8,593 nucleotides of DNA from UBA4729 sp039931245 (GCA_039931245.1 JBDTSH010000010.1:1-8593); one strand, 5' to 3'; positions 1-6,119 are shown, numbered from the stretch's first letter. The notes: generated from the letters alone by a model not told the origin. A program made the numbers and translations.

Positions 1-1544
1 TCGGTCAGCTGACTGATCGCGCTCTGAGTGGCAGCGCTATCTTGACCACCCTTAATTACATTCCACTCGTCGGCGCTAATAGTGTTGAGGACGCTTGGAT
101 CAGTGAGGGCCGTGGCTGAGACGATCAACATGTTTCGCACTACTCCGACAATCTCTTGGGGAACAGCCGGCGCGTTGGCCAGTGTAGTATTGATATTTTC
201 AATTGTCGCGTTCACTGGCGTCGCAGCGGGGATTTCGGAGTGTTTCGGGCTATAGGTATTCGCCAGAGCCAGTGCGCCGGCCGCAATGTGACCGTTGGCG
301 GCGGCATTCATAACCGCGGTTTGAACGGTTTCGCTCTTGATGGACAGAATACTGTGCACCGGTTGGGGGTTGGCCGGCAGCACCAGTGAAGCGTCGGCCG
401 TGATAATTACTCCCGCTTTACTTACTTCTTGAGCTGACTGGTTTATTGGCGTAAGTTGGGCGAGTGGGCTGGCTGAGACCACGAGGCCGCCGTCGACTTC
501 ACCGCCGACCAATTTGGGGAAGGTACTGGCTTGATCAGCCGTGTACAGGCTGGTGGCAACATTAGCGTTGGTCGCGGCCTGAGCGCGGGCGGGTTCTATG
601 ACACTAAGCCCAAATGTTCCGGCGACTCCGACTAAGGCTGCCGTCGAAACAACTTTCTTGTGATTAACCGCAACGTGCCTGGAAGTCACGTGGGCCGCTC
701 GGACCGCGTGAGTTGAAGCGGCTTTAGCTCCATGCCCGACTTTTATAAGTGATTGGCCAACTCGTGTAGGGACAATGGTATCTTCAAATTGTTGCTGCCA
801 GGCGTGAACTGGGATTTCTTCCACCGCTTGCAAACTAGCGATCAAGTCGGGGTCGGACCGCATGCCTAACTTTTTCCTCATGTCACTGCGGTGTTTATCA
901 GCCCTCAGTTCGCTGCGATGATTCATGACTATTGATACTTTATACTCGTCGAGGCTGATGACTTTCGCGCTGCCGTCTGGCTCAATAACTGTCAACGACG
1001 AATCTCCCCCAATATGGCCGAAAGCTTCACCGGTGTGTCGAAGTATTCGCTCGGGTTGGCCGGCCTTGTGATCGGCGATGTATTTATTATAGATCTGCTG
1101 CGTCATATCGATAACTACCTCTTGGTTGTGAGGATTATAAAGCGCGAGATTACTACATGTGGCATCAGACAAGCCAGTCGGACCGTCGATTTCGGCGGCA
1201 ACTTTTTCAAATATTTTAGCGGCCACGACGACTTGCCCAGCCGTTTCGACTGCCTTCGCGGCATCGGCGGTAATGCGATATTCATCAGTATTAGGGTAGA
1301 GCATTCTGAAGCGCGGCACGAGGAGCTTCATAAAATTCAAACCGTTCCCGCTTATGGCCTCGAAGGCACCACCGGGGGTGTAGGGATCATTAGCGATGAG
1401 TATCAAATCATCCACGCTGTGATCAGCCAGAACTTCACAGACGCCCAGGGAATACTCGTGCGTGATGTCTGCTATTTGAGCAGCCACGTGCAATAACTGG
1501 TCATCGTGTTCAGCTGGTGGGGCAACTAGTCTCTGTTCCATCAT
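1..1544 (-). CDS. Large single-pass membrane protein, operon gene 5 (C-terminus cut by window edge)
   Basis: The minus-strand frame from 1544 to the left edge has no stop in 514 codons, so the gene continues outside the window. It begins with two consecutive ATG codons (1544, 1541) that overlap the TGA of the 304-aa gene (ATGA). An in-frame TAG lies just upstream (1565-1563), and no Shine-Dalgarno is visible, so translation probably depends on coupling. Residues 1-296 look cytoplasmic and mixed alpha/beta, ending in a basic His/Lys-rich stretch (~210-296). Residues ~298-316 form one hydrophobic helix (VVSTAALVGVAGTFGLSVI), followed by ARAQA, which resembles a signal-peptidase site but lies too deep to be a normal signal peptide. 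The remaining ~195 visible residues are Ala/Thr/Asn/Val-rich, contain no cysteine and look external. Topology is inferred as N-in/C-out. I do not recognise a family. It could be the large scaffold of an envelope complex with the four preceding gene products. Confidence is high for a real gene and low for any function. Confidence 0.88.
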   Translation of the reverse strand, partial: MMEQRLVAPPAEHDDQLLHVAAQIADITHEYSLGVCEVLADHSVDDLILIANDPYTPGGAFEAISGNGLNFMKLLVPRFRMLYPNTDEYRITADAAKAVETAGQVVVAAKIFEKVAAEIDGPTGLSDATCSNLALYNPHNQEVVIDMTQQIYNKYIADHKAGQPERILRHTGEAFGHIGGDSSLTVIEPDGSAKVISLDEYKVSIVMNHRSELRADKHRSDMRKKLGMRSDPDLIASLQAVEEIPVHAWQQQFEDTIVPTRVGQSLIKVGHGAKAASTHAVRAAHVTSRHVAVNHKKVVSTAALVGVAGTFGLSVIEPARAQAATNANVATSLYTADQASTFPKLVGGEVDGGLVVSASPLAQLTPINQSAQEVSKAGVIITADASLVLPANPQPVHSILSIKSETVQTAVMNAAANGHIAAGALALANTYSPKHSEIPAATPVNATIENINTTLANAPAVPQEIVGVVRNMLIVSATALTDPSVLNTISADEWNVIKGGQDSAATQSAISQLT

Positions 1545-2455
1545 AGAGCCTGGGTGGTAACGCTAGCATCCTTGAACGGACTAAAGTTAATCCTAATGCG
1601 CTTCAGGAACCCACCCTCTTCAACGACTGACTGGACGGCGGCGACCCCAAGTTGGCGATGACGTGATGTTGAAATACCATTTTGTGATGCTTCTGTTGAC
1701 GATTGTTCGTGTTCGGTCATAGCTGTCGCGTGAGAAGTAATAGTAGCTCGTGGAGTGGGCTTGGCGCCGCCACCGTTTCGATATAAGAGCTGGTTTTTGG
1801 GATCATCGGCTGGCGCCGGTAAACTCCCGATCTGCTCAGTAATTGACAAAACGGATGTGTATAGCTGCATGATGTGCTCTAATTCCTTGGCGATTCTTGC
1901 TTCCAGGGCAGGTAGTTCATCGCTCCGGATGCCGTCTATCTCCGCTTGGAGTTGACTGATTGTGGCGCCGGAAGTAACAAACTTTTGACCAAGCAGACTA
2001 TTTTTTTCATGCAGACTTTTGTGGTACCCGGGTGAGTTGGTAGCGTAGTTAGCTAATTCAGCCCGTAACTCTGCGGCTTTTTGATTGAGTTCGGTTTGTT
2101 CTTTTTGTTCAAACGCGAGCTGGACCAGCTTTTCACTTTCTTCCGCTTCGGTTGCTTGTTTAGTATCAAGGAGAGCTATGTAGCAGTCGTCGGCATCGGC
2201 TAGTTCGGTATAAATACCGCGTTGCTTCTCTTGAAGATCTAAACTATGGCGTACTGCCCCGCCGGTCACTTCTTCGACACAGATGAGACGTTCTCTTTCG
2301 CCGGCTAAACTGTCTTCACAGTCCAGCCCGTAATTTGTGACAAAAACTTTCGATAGTCCTAGTTCTGCTTCAAGGAAGGCGTGGTCATAGGGCAGCATGC
2401 TCAGTACTGTTTCTTGTGAATCCTGGGTTGAGTTTAGTTCGTGTAATTCGTTCAT
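1541..2455 (-). CDS. Soluble coiled-coil protein, operon gene 4
   Basis: This encodes 304 aa with no membrane segment or signal peptide, so it is probably cytoplasmic. Residues ~72-140 and ~163-210 are rich in Glu, Gln, Lys, Ala and Leu with heptad-like spacing and read as two coiled-coil helices separated by a Ser/Gly/His linker. Residues ~213-265 are low complexity (Pro, Ser, Thr, His) and look disordered. The C-terminus has a basic-hydrophobic patch (FLKRIRINFSPFK, ~283-295). The start is well supported: an AAAGGAG ribosome site lies 7 nt before the ATG, within the last codons of the upstream gene, and ATG overlaps the upstream TGA (ATGA). Its own TGA overlaps the next gene's start. As the only member of the five-gene set without a membrane helix, it may be a cytoplasmic adaptor linking the N-terminal domains of its neighbours. 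That is inference; no family is recognised. Confidence 0.87.
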   Translation of the reverse strand: MNELHELNSTQDSQETVLSMLPYDHAFLEAELGLSKVFVTNYGLDCEDSLAGERERLICVEEVTGGAVRHSLDLQEKQRGIYTELADADDCYIALLDTKQATEAEESEKLVQLAFEQKEQTELNQKAAELRAELANYATNSPGYHKSLHEKNSLLGQKFVTSGATISQLQAEIDGIRSDELPALEARIAKELEHIMQLYTSVLSITEQIGSLPAPADDPKNQLLYRNGGGAKPTPRATITSHATAMTEHEQSSTEASQNGISTSRHRQLGVAAVQSVVEEGGFLKRIRINFSPFKDASVTTQAL

Positions 2456-3795
2456 TTCTTTGCTCCTTTAATAATTGATGGGGTAACTTTGCAGGCGACT
2501 TGTAGTGAATCGGGAATAGCGTTCGGGCTATCGCCTCTCTCAATGGAAAATTCATTATTTGCAACCAACCCAGTAAAGCTGACGGCGTAGTCTTGGCTGA
2601 TTGATGGGTAATGGCTGGTGGGGGCAAATTGTATCTTCGCGCTCGCCGATTGCTTTTGCAAAAGGGATGTAATCACCTGGTCAGCCAGACCAAAGATTTC
2701 GTTGCCGCAGGCGCCTTGCTCAGCTTTGGCTAGGCCAGCGACGGCTATTTGGGCCTTGACCCCCCGGTAGTACGTATCGAAATTTTTACCTTTCGTCGTC
2801 AGCAAGTCGTTTAATTTGTTGGCAGTGGCAGCCTTGAAATTACCGCTCGCTTGCAGTTTGACGGGCGAACCAGCCACACAATAGCGCGGGACTGTCGTCG
2901 CATCTTTTATGCAATCAATGTTGAGGCCTAAAAAGTTGTCAAAGTTGGCGATAACTTCTATATTTGACCGGTTAACCTCAAATGTATTGGCTTGGCGAAC
3001 GACAGCGATTGGCAGCGCATTACCTTTTTTATCGAGGCGGGGCGCCAGCGTAATGCTGATCGTATCGTTCAGGGTTGCGGCTGGTTCGACGGCCTGGCCT
3101 TTTTCCTTAAATAGTAACGGTTTTGAAAAACCAGCGACGGGTATGCGCACTGTCGCCCGACTCTGCAGGTCCATCGACGCTATAACCGCACCTTGATTCA
3201 TAAGACTAGCGGGTGCGGCCAGCTGTACTCGGCTGAGTTCGGTCGGGTCACGGTGCGACTGGACATTGACGGCCAAAGCCGCAAGGCAGGCCAGGCCACC
3301 AATGGCCGCGAATTTACGACGAGAGGGGCGGTGGCCGATTAGGTCCATTGTTTTGCTATTCATTCGCCTGAAAGGGTTAATGGTGAGGCGACGTTTGGCC
3401 ACAAACTGCAATGCGACATCGTCAGCGGAGTACGGTTGGATCGAATCTGGAACGTCTTCCGGATGAGCGGTCGATGCCGGGCCATTTGTACTCAAAAAGG
3501 TACCAATTAAGCCCAAGAAACCGTTCAAGTCGACATCGGCCAGCGCGGCGCTGGATGCTTCCGCGGCGCGGGAAAGCGCGATTGGCGCTGGCTGCTCGGC
3601 GGCACGCTGATCGCGCGCCGCAAGATAGGCCCCAAATTCTTCGATTGGAATTTCTTCATAGTCAGTTTCCATGCTCGGATGAGCCTGGCGAGGTTGCAAT
3701 GGGCGAGTCGGACTGGCCGATCGCGCACTTGGTGCCAACGTGGGAACTGGTGTTTGAGCCCAGGGATGTAGTTCGTCTTTATATGCTTCAAACAT
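2452..3795 (-). CDS. Single-pass membrane protein with Cys-containing ectodomain, operon gene 3
   Basis: This encodes 447 aa from ATG 3795. An in-frame GTG at 3798 is an alternative start one codon longer. An AGGA site spans the stop of the upstream gene, 8 nt before the ATG. Residues 1-160 are cytoplasmic: a Pro/Ser/Arg-rich first 45, an acidic stretch (~44-60), an Ala-rich helix, a hydrophobic patch (~90-102) and a basic region ending in RPSRRK. Residues ~162-178 form one membrane helix. The ~270-residue external part has four Cys (about 295, 306, 363, 435), consistent with two disulfides. Its last third resembles the ectodomain of gene 1 (4615-5577): both have an ACG motif, then a Cys 72-80 residues later in a C-x-V-x-P context close to the C-terminus. 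A strand pattern (ISITLAP, then FEVNRSNI) recalls DUF4230-type domains, but I hold that only as a hypothesis. It is probably one of two related external subunits of a complex. Confidence 0.88.
   Translation of the reverse strand: MFEAYKDELHPWAQTPVPTLAPSARSASPTRPLQPRQAHPSMETDYEEIPIEEFGAYLAARDQRAAEQPAPIALSRAAEASSAALADVDLNGFLGLIGTFLSTNGPASTAHPEDVPDSIQPYSADDVALQFVAKRRLTINPFRRMNSKTMDLIGHRPSRRKFAAIGGLACLAALAVNVQSHRDPTELSRVQLAAPASLMNQGAVIASMDLQSRATVRIPVAGFSKPLLFKEKGQAVEPAATLNDTISITLAPRLDKKGNALPIAVVRQANTFEVNRSNIEVIANFDNFLGLNIDCIKDATTVPRYCVAGSPVKLQASGNFKAATANKLNDLLTTKGKNFDTYYRGVKAQIAVAGLAKAEQGACGNEIFGLADQVITSLLQKQSASAKIQFAPTSHYPSISQDYAVSFTGLVANNEFSIERGDSPNAIPDSLQVACKVTPSIIKGAKK
2463..2469 (-). promoter_or_regulatory. 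Ribosome binding site of operon gene 4
   Basis: AAAGGAG lies 7 nt before the ATG at 2455. It sits inside the last codons of the upstream gene (encoding KGAKK) and fixes the start of the 304-aa protein. Together with the ATGA overlap it indicates coupled translation. Confidence 0.8.
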
Positions 3796-3805
3796 CACGC
3801 TATTC

Positions 3806-4618
3806 CTATAACTTCCCGATTTTAGCCGCGATGGTTTGTAGCGGATGATGAATAACTTGATTATAATCAGCCTGAATAACCGTTATGGGGTTACCGTGAA
3901 TAGGTAATTCACCGCTTTCGAGGCGGTACGTTCCCCCGGCAACAGCAACGGATAGAGCCAAAACAGCACCGGTCAACCTTGGCCGAAGGACTGCCTTGAT
4001 AACTTTTTTAAGGCCGTGGCTGGCAATGGTTGCCGTTTCATGGCTAGACCCGTCATTATCATATTCGCTATGGGGCGCCTCAATTGAGCGTAAGGGCATT
4101 GGGGCTACGACGCGCTCCGGCGTGTGTTGGGTCGGAACGGTGCTACTTTCTAGCTGACAGCCCGGCGCAATTGACTTATTGTTGGTTGCGGTTGCTCCAG
4201 CCGAGCCTCCCAGAAAATGCATAAACTGACCCTTAACGTCGAACTCGCCGGAAAGACCACCATCTTCGCCCAGTCTCAAATTAAGACTTAGGGAATTGAG
4301 TGGTGCTAGCGGTGTGGGGTGAGACGTCTCGACTACAGCTCTAGGCGCATCATTCACGGGAGCTGAACGAGGTACACGTACTACCTTACGACCATCAGGA
4401 TATACATAGATCGGCTTATCGGCATGTCCAGCTAACGTTGCGAATAACTTGGGCTCACCACCATCTAATGGTTGGTTGTTAGCCGGTGCGTACTGAGGGT
4501 ACGGAACAACCGGCTCGCTTGCTGGAGTCGCTTCGATGTAGCCAACTTCCGGCATAAGCGCAGGACTACCGAATATGTCATCGGCTAACGGCTGGCGTTC
4601 GTAGTCGCGCCCACTCAT
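3806..4618 (-). CDS. Single-pass membrane protein with long disordered cytoplasmic part, operon gene 2
   Basis: This encodes 270 aa from ATG 4618. I chose this start over an upstream in-frame one at 4672 because it gives the ATGA overlap seen at other junctions and has a GGGAG ribosome site 7 nt upstream. Residues 1-200 are mostly Pro/Ser/Thr/Ala-rich and look disordered. Two ordered-looking islands stand out: a strand-turn-strand with YPDG (~69-84), and ~109-138, a Gly-rich segment with FDVKG. A basic amphipathic stretch (~202-214) precedes the single membrane helix at ~215-231. Only ~39 residues lie outside, with no cysteine. The N-in/C-out orientation follows from the basic residues before the helix. 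No family is recognised. Small external tail plus long flexible cytoplasmic arm would suit an assembly or tethering subunit, but that is inference. Confidence 0.85.
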   Translation of the reverse strand: MSGRDYERQPLADDIFGSPALMPEVGYIEATPASEPVVPYPQYAPANNQPLDGGEPKLFATLAGHADKPIYVYPDGRKVVRVPRSAPVNDAPRAVVETSHPTPLAPLNSLSLNLRLGEDGGLSGEFDVKGQFMHFLGGSAGATATNNKSIAPGCQLESSTVPTQHTPERVVAPMPLRSIEAPHSEYDNDGSSHETATIASHGLKKVIKAVLRPRLTGAVLALSVAVAGGTYRLESGELPIHGNPITVIQADYNQVIHHPLQTIAAKIGKL

Positions 4619-5577
4619 TTCGTCGCTCCCGCAGACTGAAGATCCTTTTGCAAATCTGGACTGACCGTACAAACTAGTTTGTTGGGATCGGGCAAGGCAA
4701 AAGAAACTCCGTGTTTTTCAGCTTGGGGTTTAATGTCCGCCAGTAGCTTTTCATATTGGGTCGTAGGATGAAACTCACCCGTCACATCAACGTCAATCTT
4801 TTCCTTTGTCAGCTTGAGGTTTGGATCCCAGCGAGCTGCTTCGTCGACTAGTTGTTGCTTTAAACCCTCTTTGTAGAGTGGTTCGAGGTAGGGCCAGGCT
4901 TTGGGGCCACAGGCTTCGGCCGATGTTTGATCAGCCGCCAATTCGGCATAACCGTCAAGCGTCCCCAGCAAGTTGTCACTTTTATTGGCATGTAGTTTTG
5001 GCAAGACATTGATCTCATTCTCAAAGTTTCTTTGAATCATCATTAATGCACCGTTATCGTGGGTAAAGGCGTTGACGGTTGGGTTAGTCCGAGAGACCTC
5101 GGTGTGAAAGGCACTGCCCGGTACCGTCAACTGAAACCTACCAGTTGCTTTATCGTAGTGAAGGCTCACTTCCGTGTTGTCGTTACAAACTTTACTCGTA
5201 ATGTTTCCGTTGAAAGTTGAGCTTGCTTTATAGGTGGTGCCGATCGTGCCGAGCAGTGGTAACGTAACTTTCTTTTCAAATACTGCCGAAGCATCCGTCA
5301 CGTCGTTTTGGTAGACTCCATAACAAGCTTCAGCGAGCGGGCGGACTGAAGTCAGCATTCCTTTGCCGGCCGAAACGGCAACTTCAGTTTTGATCAGAGG
5401 GTGCTGGAGAGAGAATTCGCCGGCTCCCAGTGATCCGCCCACGACGGCTGCAGTTACTAATGTGCCCAATGTCAGGGCTAATTTTGTAGAGATTGAGCCG
5501 CGCTCAGCATCAGCCGCGAAAGATTGTTCGTGGAGAATCGGATAATTTGTAGGTTGTTCTGTACTTGCTATTTCCAT
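4615..5577 (-). CDS. Membrane-anchored extracellular protein, first gene of the operon
   Basis: This encodes 320 aa. The start at ATG 5577 is fixed by AAGGAG 6 nt upstream; the frame stays open to GTG 5658, but no ribosome site supports a longer form. About 30 cytoplasmic residues precede a membrane helix at ~31-52, within a Gly/Ala/Val-rich stretch that could also be an uncleaved signal anchor. The remaining ~268 residues face outward. They contain four Cys (about 85, 131, 223, 303), a strand-rich middle (LPLLGTIGTTYKASSTF, later FQLTVPGSAF) and a helical ACG region (~222-245), and end with C-x-V-x-P near the C-terminus. The last two Cys match those of the 447-aa protein, suggesting an ancient duplication. 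A DUF4230-like fold is possible but untested. It lies directly behind a palindrome-bearing promoter and a long structured leader, so this gene is where operon expression is probably set. Confidence 0.88.
   Translation of the reverse strand: MEIASTEQPTNYPILHEQSFAADAERGSISTKLALTLGTLVTAAVVGGSLGAGEFSLQHPLIKTEVAVSAGKGMLTSVRPLAEACYGVYQNDVTDASAVFEKKVTLPLLGTIGTTYKASSTFNGNITSKVCNDNTEVSLHYDKATGRFQLTVPGSAFHTEVSRTNPTVNAFTHDNGALMMIQRNFENEINVLPKLHANKSDNLLGTLDGYAELAADQTSAEACGPKAWPYLEPLYKEGLKQQLVDEAARWDPNLKLTKEKIDVDVTGEFHPTTQYEKLLADIKPQAEKHGVSFALPDPNKLVCTVSPDLQKDLQSAGATK
4626..4630 (-). promoter_or_regulatory. Ribosome binding site of operon gene 2
   Basis: GGGAG lies 7 nt before ATG 4618, inside the end of the upstream gene. 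It supports 4618 rather than the longer start at 4672. Confidence 0.7.
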
Positions 5578-5583
5578 AGCCCA

Positions 5584-5604
5584 CTCCTTGTGCCCAATAG
5601 GCAC
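5584..5604 (-). promoter_or_regulatory. Ribosome binding site abutting a hairpin, operon gene 1
   Basis: The site AAGGAG (5589-5584) lies 6 nt before ATG 5577. Directly upstream, TGTGCC and GGCACA (5600-5605 and 5589-5594) form a 6-bp stem with a 5-nt loop, and the last stem base is the first base of the Shine-Dalgarno. The hairpin could tune access of ribosomes to the operon's first gene. Confidence 0.65.
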
Positions 5605-5637
5605 AGCGCAACCAGTCGATGCTGTTTGCATTATGTT

Positions 5638-5672
5638 ACGTATAAGACAGCTGAGCACTATGTTGCGGCCAC
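5638..5672 (-). repeat. Direct repeat, copy A (inside the leader)
   Basis: On the minus strand this reads GTGGCCGC, 5 nt, AGTGCTCAGCTG, 6 nt, ACGT. The same three blocks occur in the same order and on the same strand at 6046-6077 with shorter spacers (4 and 4 nt). That is 24 identical bases in ~33. The function is unknown. Confidence 0.6.
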
Positions 5673-5699
5673 CACGGCAGCGTGAATGTTCAGTTGTCC

Positions 5700-5743
5700 A
5701 TCATGCAGTCGAATTTGAAATACATTCAAATAAGTTGCATGAT
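5700..5743 (-). promoter_or_regulatory. Nested hairpin in the operon leader
   Basis: A perfect 8-bp outer stem (ATCATGCA with TGCATGAT, 5736-5743 and 5700-5707) encloses a perfect 7-bp inner stem (ATTTGAA with TTCAAAT, 5725-5731 and 5713-5719). The loop is 5 nt and the internal loop is 4/5 nt. No U-run follows, so it is not an intrinsic terminator. It could be an RNA control element, or a protein-binding palindrome at DNA level. Confidence 0.6.
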
Positions 5744-5781
5744 CACCCGGCGCGAACCCTCCATTCTAGCCCGTTGATCAT
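5743..5781 (-). CDS. Possible 12-residue leader peptide (uORF)
   Basis: ATG at 5781, twelve codons and a TGA ending at 5743. An AAGGG element (5794-5790) lies 8 nt before the ATG, which is acceptable as a ribosome site. The predicted peptide is MINGLEWRVRAG. The stop codon touches the first base of the nested hairpin, so a ribosome finishing here would cover the outer stem. This geometry recalls leader-peptide control but may be chance in 236 nt. A second, overlapping ORF in another frame (5726-5764) has no ribosome site. Confidence 0.25.
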   Translation of the reverse strand: MINGLEWRVRAG

Positions 5782-5818
5782 ACAGCTTGCCCTTGCAGCA
5801 ACTGTTCGATTGTGGTGA

Positions 5819-5847
5819 AGTATAGTATAAACAAAGGTATTTGTCAA
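5819..5847 (-). promoter_or_regulatory. Sigma70-type promoter of the five-gene operon
   Basis: A perfect -35 TTGACA (5847-5842) and a near-consensus -10 TATACT (5824-5819) are separated by exactly 17 nt. This is the best promoter in the window, and it faces the five-gene operon with no other gene between. The -35 box lies in the middle of a perfect palindrome, so it is likely to be regulated. Confidence 0.8.
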
Positions 5848-5856
5848 TACCTTTGT
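5831..5856. promoter_or_regulatory. Palindromic operator overlapping the -35 box
   Basis: Two perfect 11-bp arms, ACAAAGGTATT and AATACCTTTGT, are separated by 4 bp (TGTC on the plus strand). The centre coincides with the -35 hexamer and one arm fills half the promoter spacer. A dimeric repressor bound here would block RNA polymerase. AT-rich arms and no following T-run make a terminator unlikely. No regulator gene is visible in the window, and I saw no second copy of the palindrome. Confidence 0.7.
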
Positions 5857-5938
5857 GCTTATGTCAATTAGATGTTTGTTTTAACAGATGTCATATTTTG
5901 AATTAGTGACTACTAGATGGCTCGAATGGTAGTTCGTC

Positions 5939-6022
5939 GAGATGCCGAATGGCTTTATATACGCCAGGGCCACGGCTCCCGCGCCCTCGTCTGACCGACT
6001 AAAAGCTGTCCCTCGGCATTTT
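5939..6022 (+). ncRNA. Candidate structured RNA element
   Basis: A closing stem pairs 5942-5948 (ATGCCGA) with 6013-6019 (TCGGCAT). On the plus strand it extends to 10 pairs with two G-U pairs (5939-5941 with 6020-6022); on the minus strand the extension fails, so I weakly prefer plus. Inside are a UGGC/GCCA hairpin (5950-5966) and a strong GC hairpin, AGGGC with GCCCU (5966-5970 and 5983-5987) containing an inner CGG/CCG stem. The block is GC-rich between AT-rich flanks. It is not a tRNA: there is no T-loop. No clear promoter or terminator was found. A cis-acting DNA or RNA element is equally possible. Confidence 0.35.
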
Positions 6023-6045
6023 ATAAGGCCGCTATCCCTTTGAGG

Positions 6046-6077
6046 ACGTGAAGCAGCTGAGCACTCTTGGCGGCCAC
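6046..6077 (-). repeat. Direct repeat, copy B (upstream of the promoter)
   Basis: This is the second copy of the three-block repeat at 5638-5672: GTGGCCGC, AGTGCTCAGCTG and ACGT in order. Its GGCCGC block can also pair with 6027-6032 (6-bp stem, 37-nt loop), which copy A cannot do. Confidence 0.55.
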
Positions 6078-6119
6078 TTGTCGAGTGTCATCCTATTGTT
6101 TCTGTAAAGTTTAATACAA

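Larger units (their letters stand above)
5578..5813 (-). promoter_or_regulatory. Long structured 5' leader of the five-gene operon
   Basis: If transcription starts about 6 nt after the -10 box at 5819, the mRNA has a ~236-nt untranslated leader, long for so compact a genome. In transcription order it holds an imperfect hairpin (5783-5804), a possible 12-codon leader ORF (5743-5781), a nested hairpin (5700-5743), one copy of a repeat shared with 6046-6077, a small ATGC/GCAT hairpin near 5618-5631 and the hairpin next to the ribosome site. I recognise no known riboswitch class. The start site is inferred from the promoter, not observed. Confidence 0.5.

Noticed and set aside
1014..1496. 160-codon plus-strand open frame
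   Set aside because: It lies wholly antisense to the unbroken minus-strand frame from 1544 to the left edge, has no ribosome site, and its translation lacks domain-like composition. It is a shadow.
4619..4672. 18-codon longer N-terminus for operon gene 2 (ATG at 4672)
   Set aside because: It would overlap the upstream gene by 58 nt. ATG 4618 gives the ATGA junction with a good ribosome site.
1541..5577. Alternative genetic code (UGA read as amino acid)
   Set aside because: UGA forms the stop in the three ATGA junctions, and reading through would break every coupled start. Standard bacterial code fits.
5578..5658. 27-codon longer N-terminus for operon gene 1 (GTG at 5658 or ATG at 5631)
   Set aside because: Neither start has a ribosome site, whereas ATG 5577 has AAGGAG at 6 nt. 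The extension is also cysteine-containing and unlike a signal anchor.
5831..5856. Intrinsic terminator
   Set aside because: The hairpin arms are AT-rich, no T-run follows on either strand, and it sits on a promoter -35 box.
5942..6019. tRNA gene (7-bp closing stem and arm-like hairpins)
   Set aside because: There is no TTCRA T-loop, no proper 5-bp anticodon stem with 7-nt loop, and no CCA-type end on either strand.
5638..6077. Insertion sequence or small mobile element bounded by the two repeats
   Set aside because: The repeats are direct and imperfect, there is no transposase, no terminal inverted repeat and no target-site duplication.
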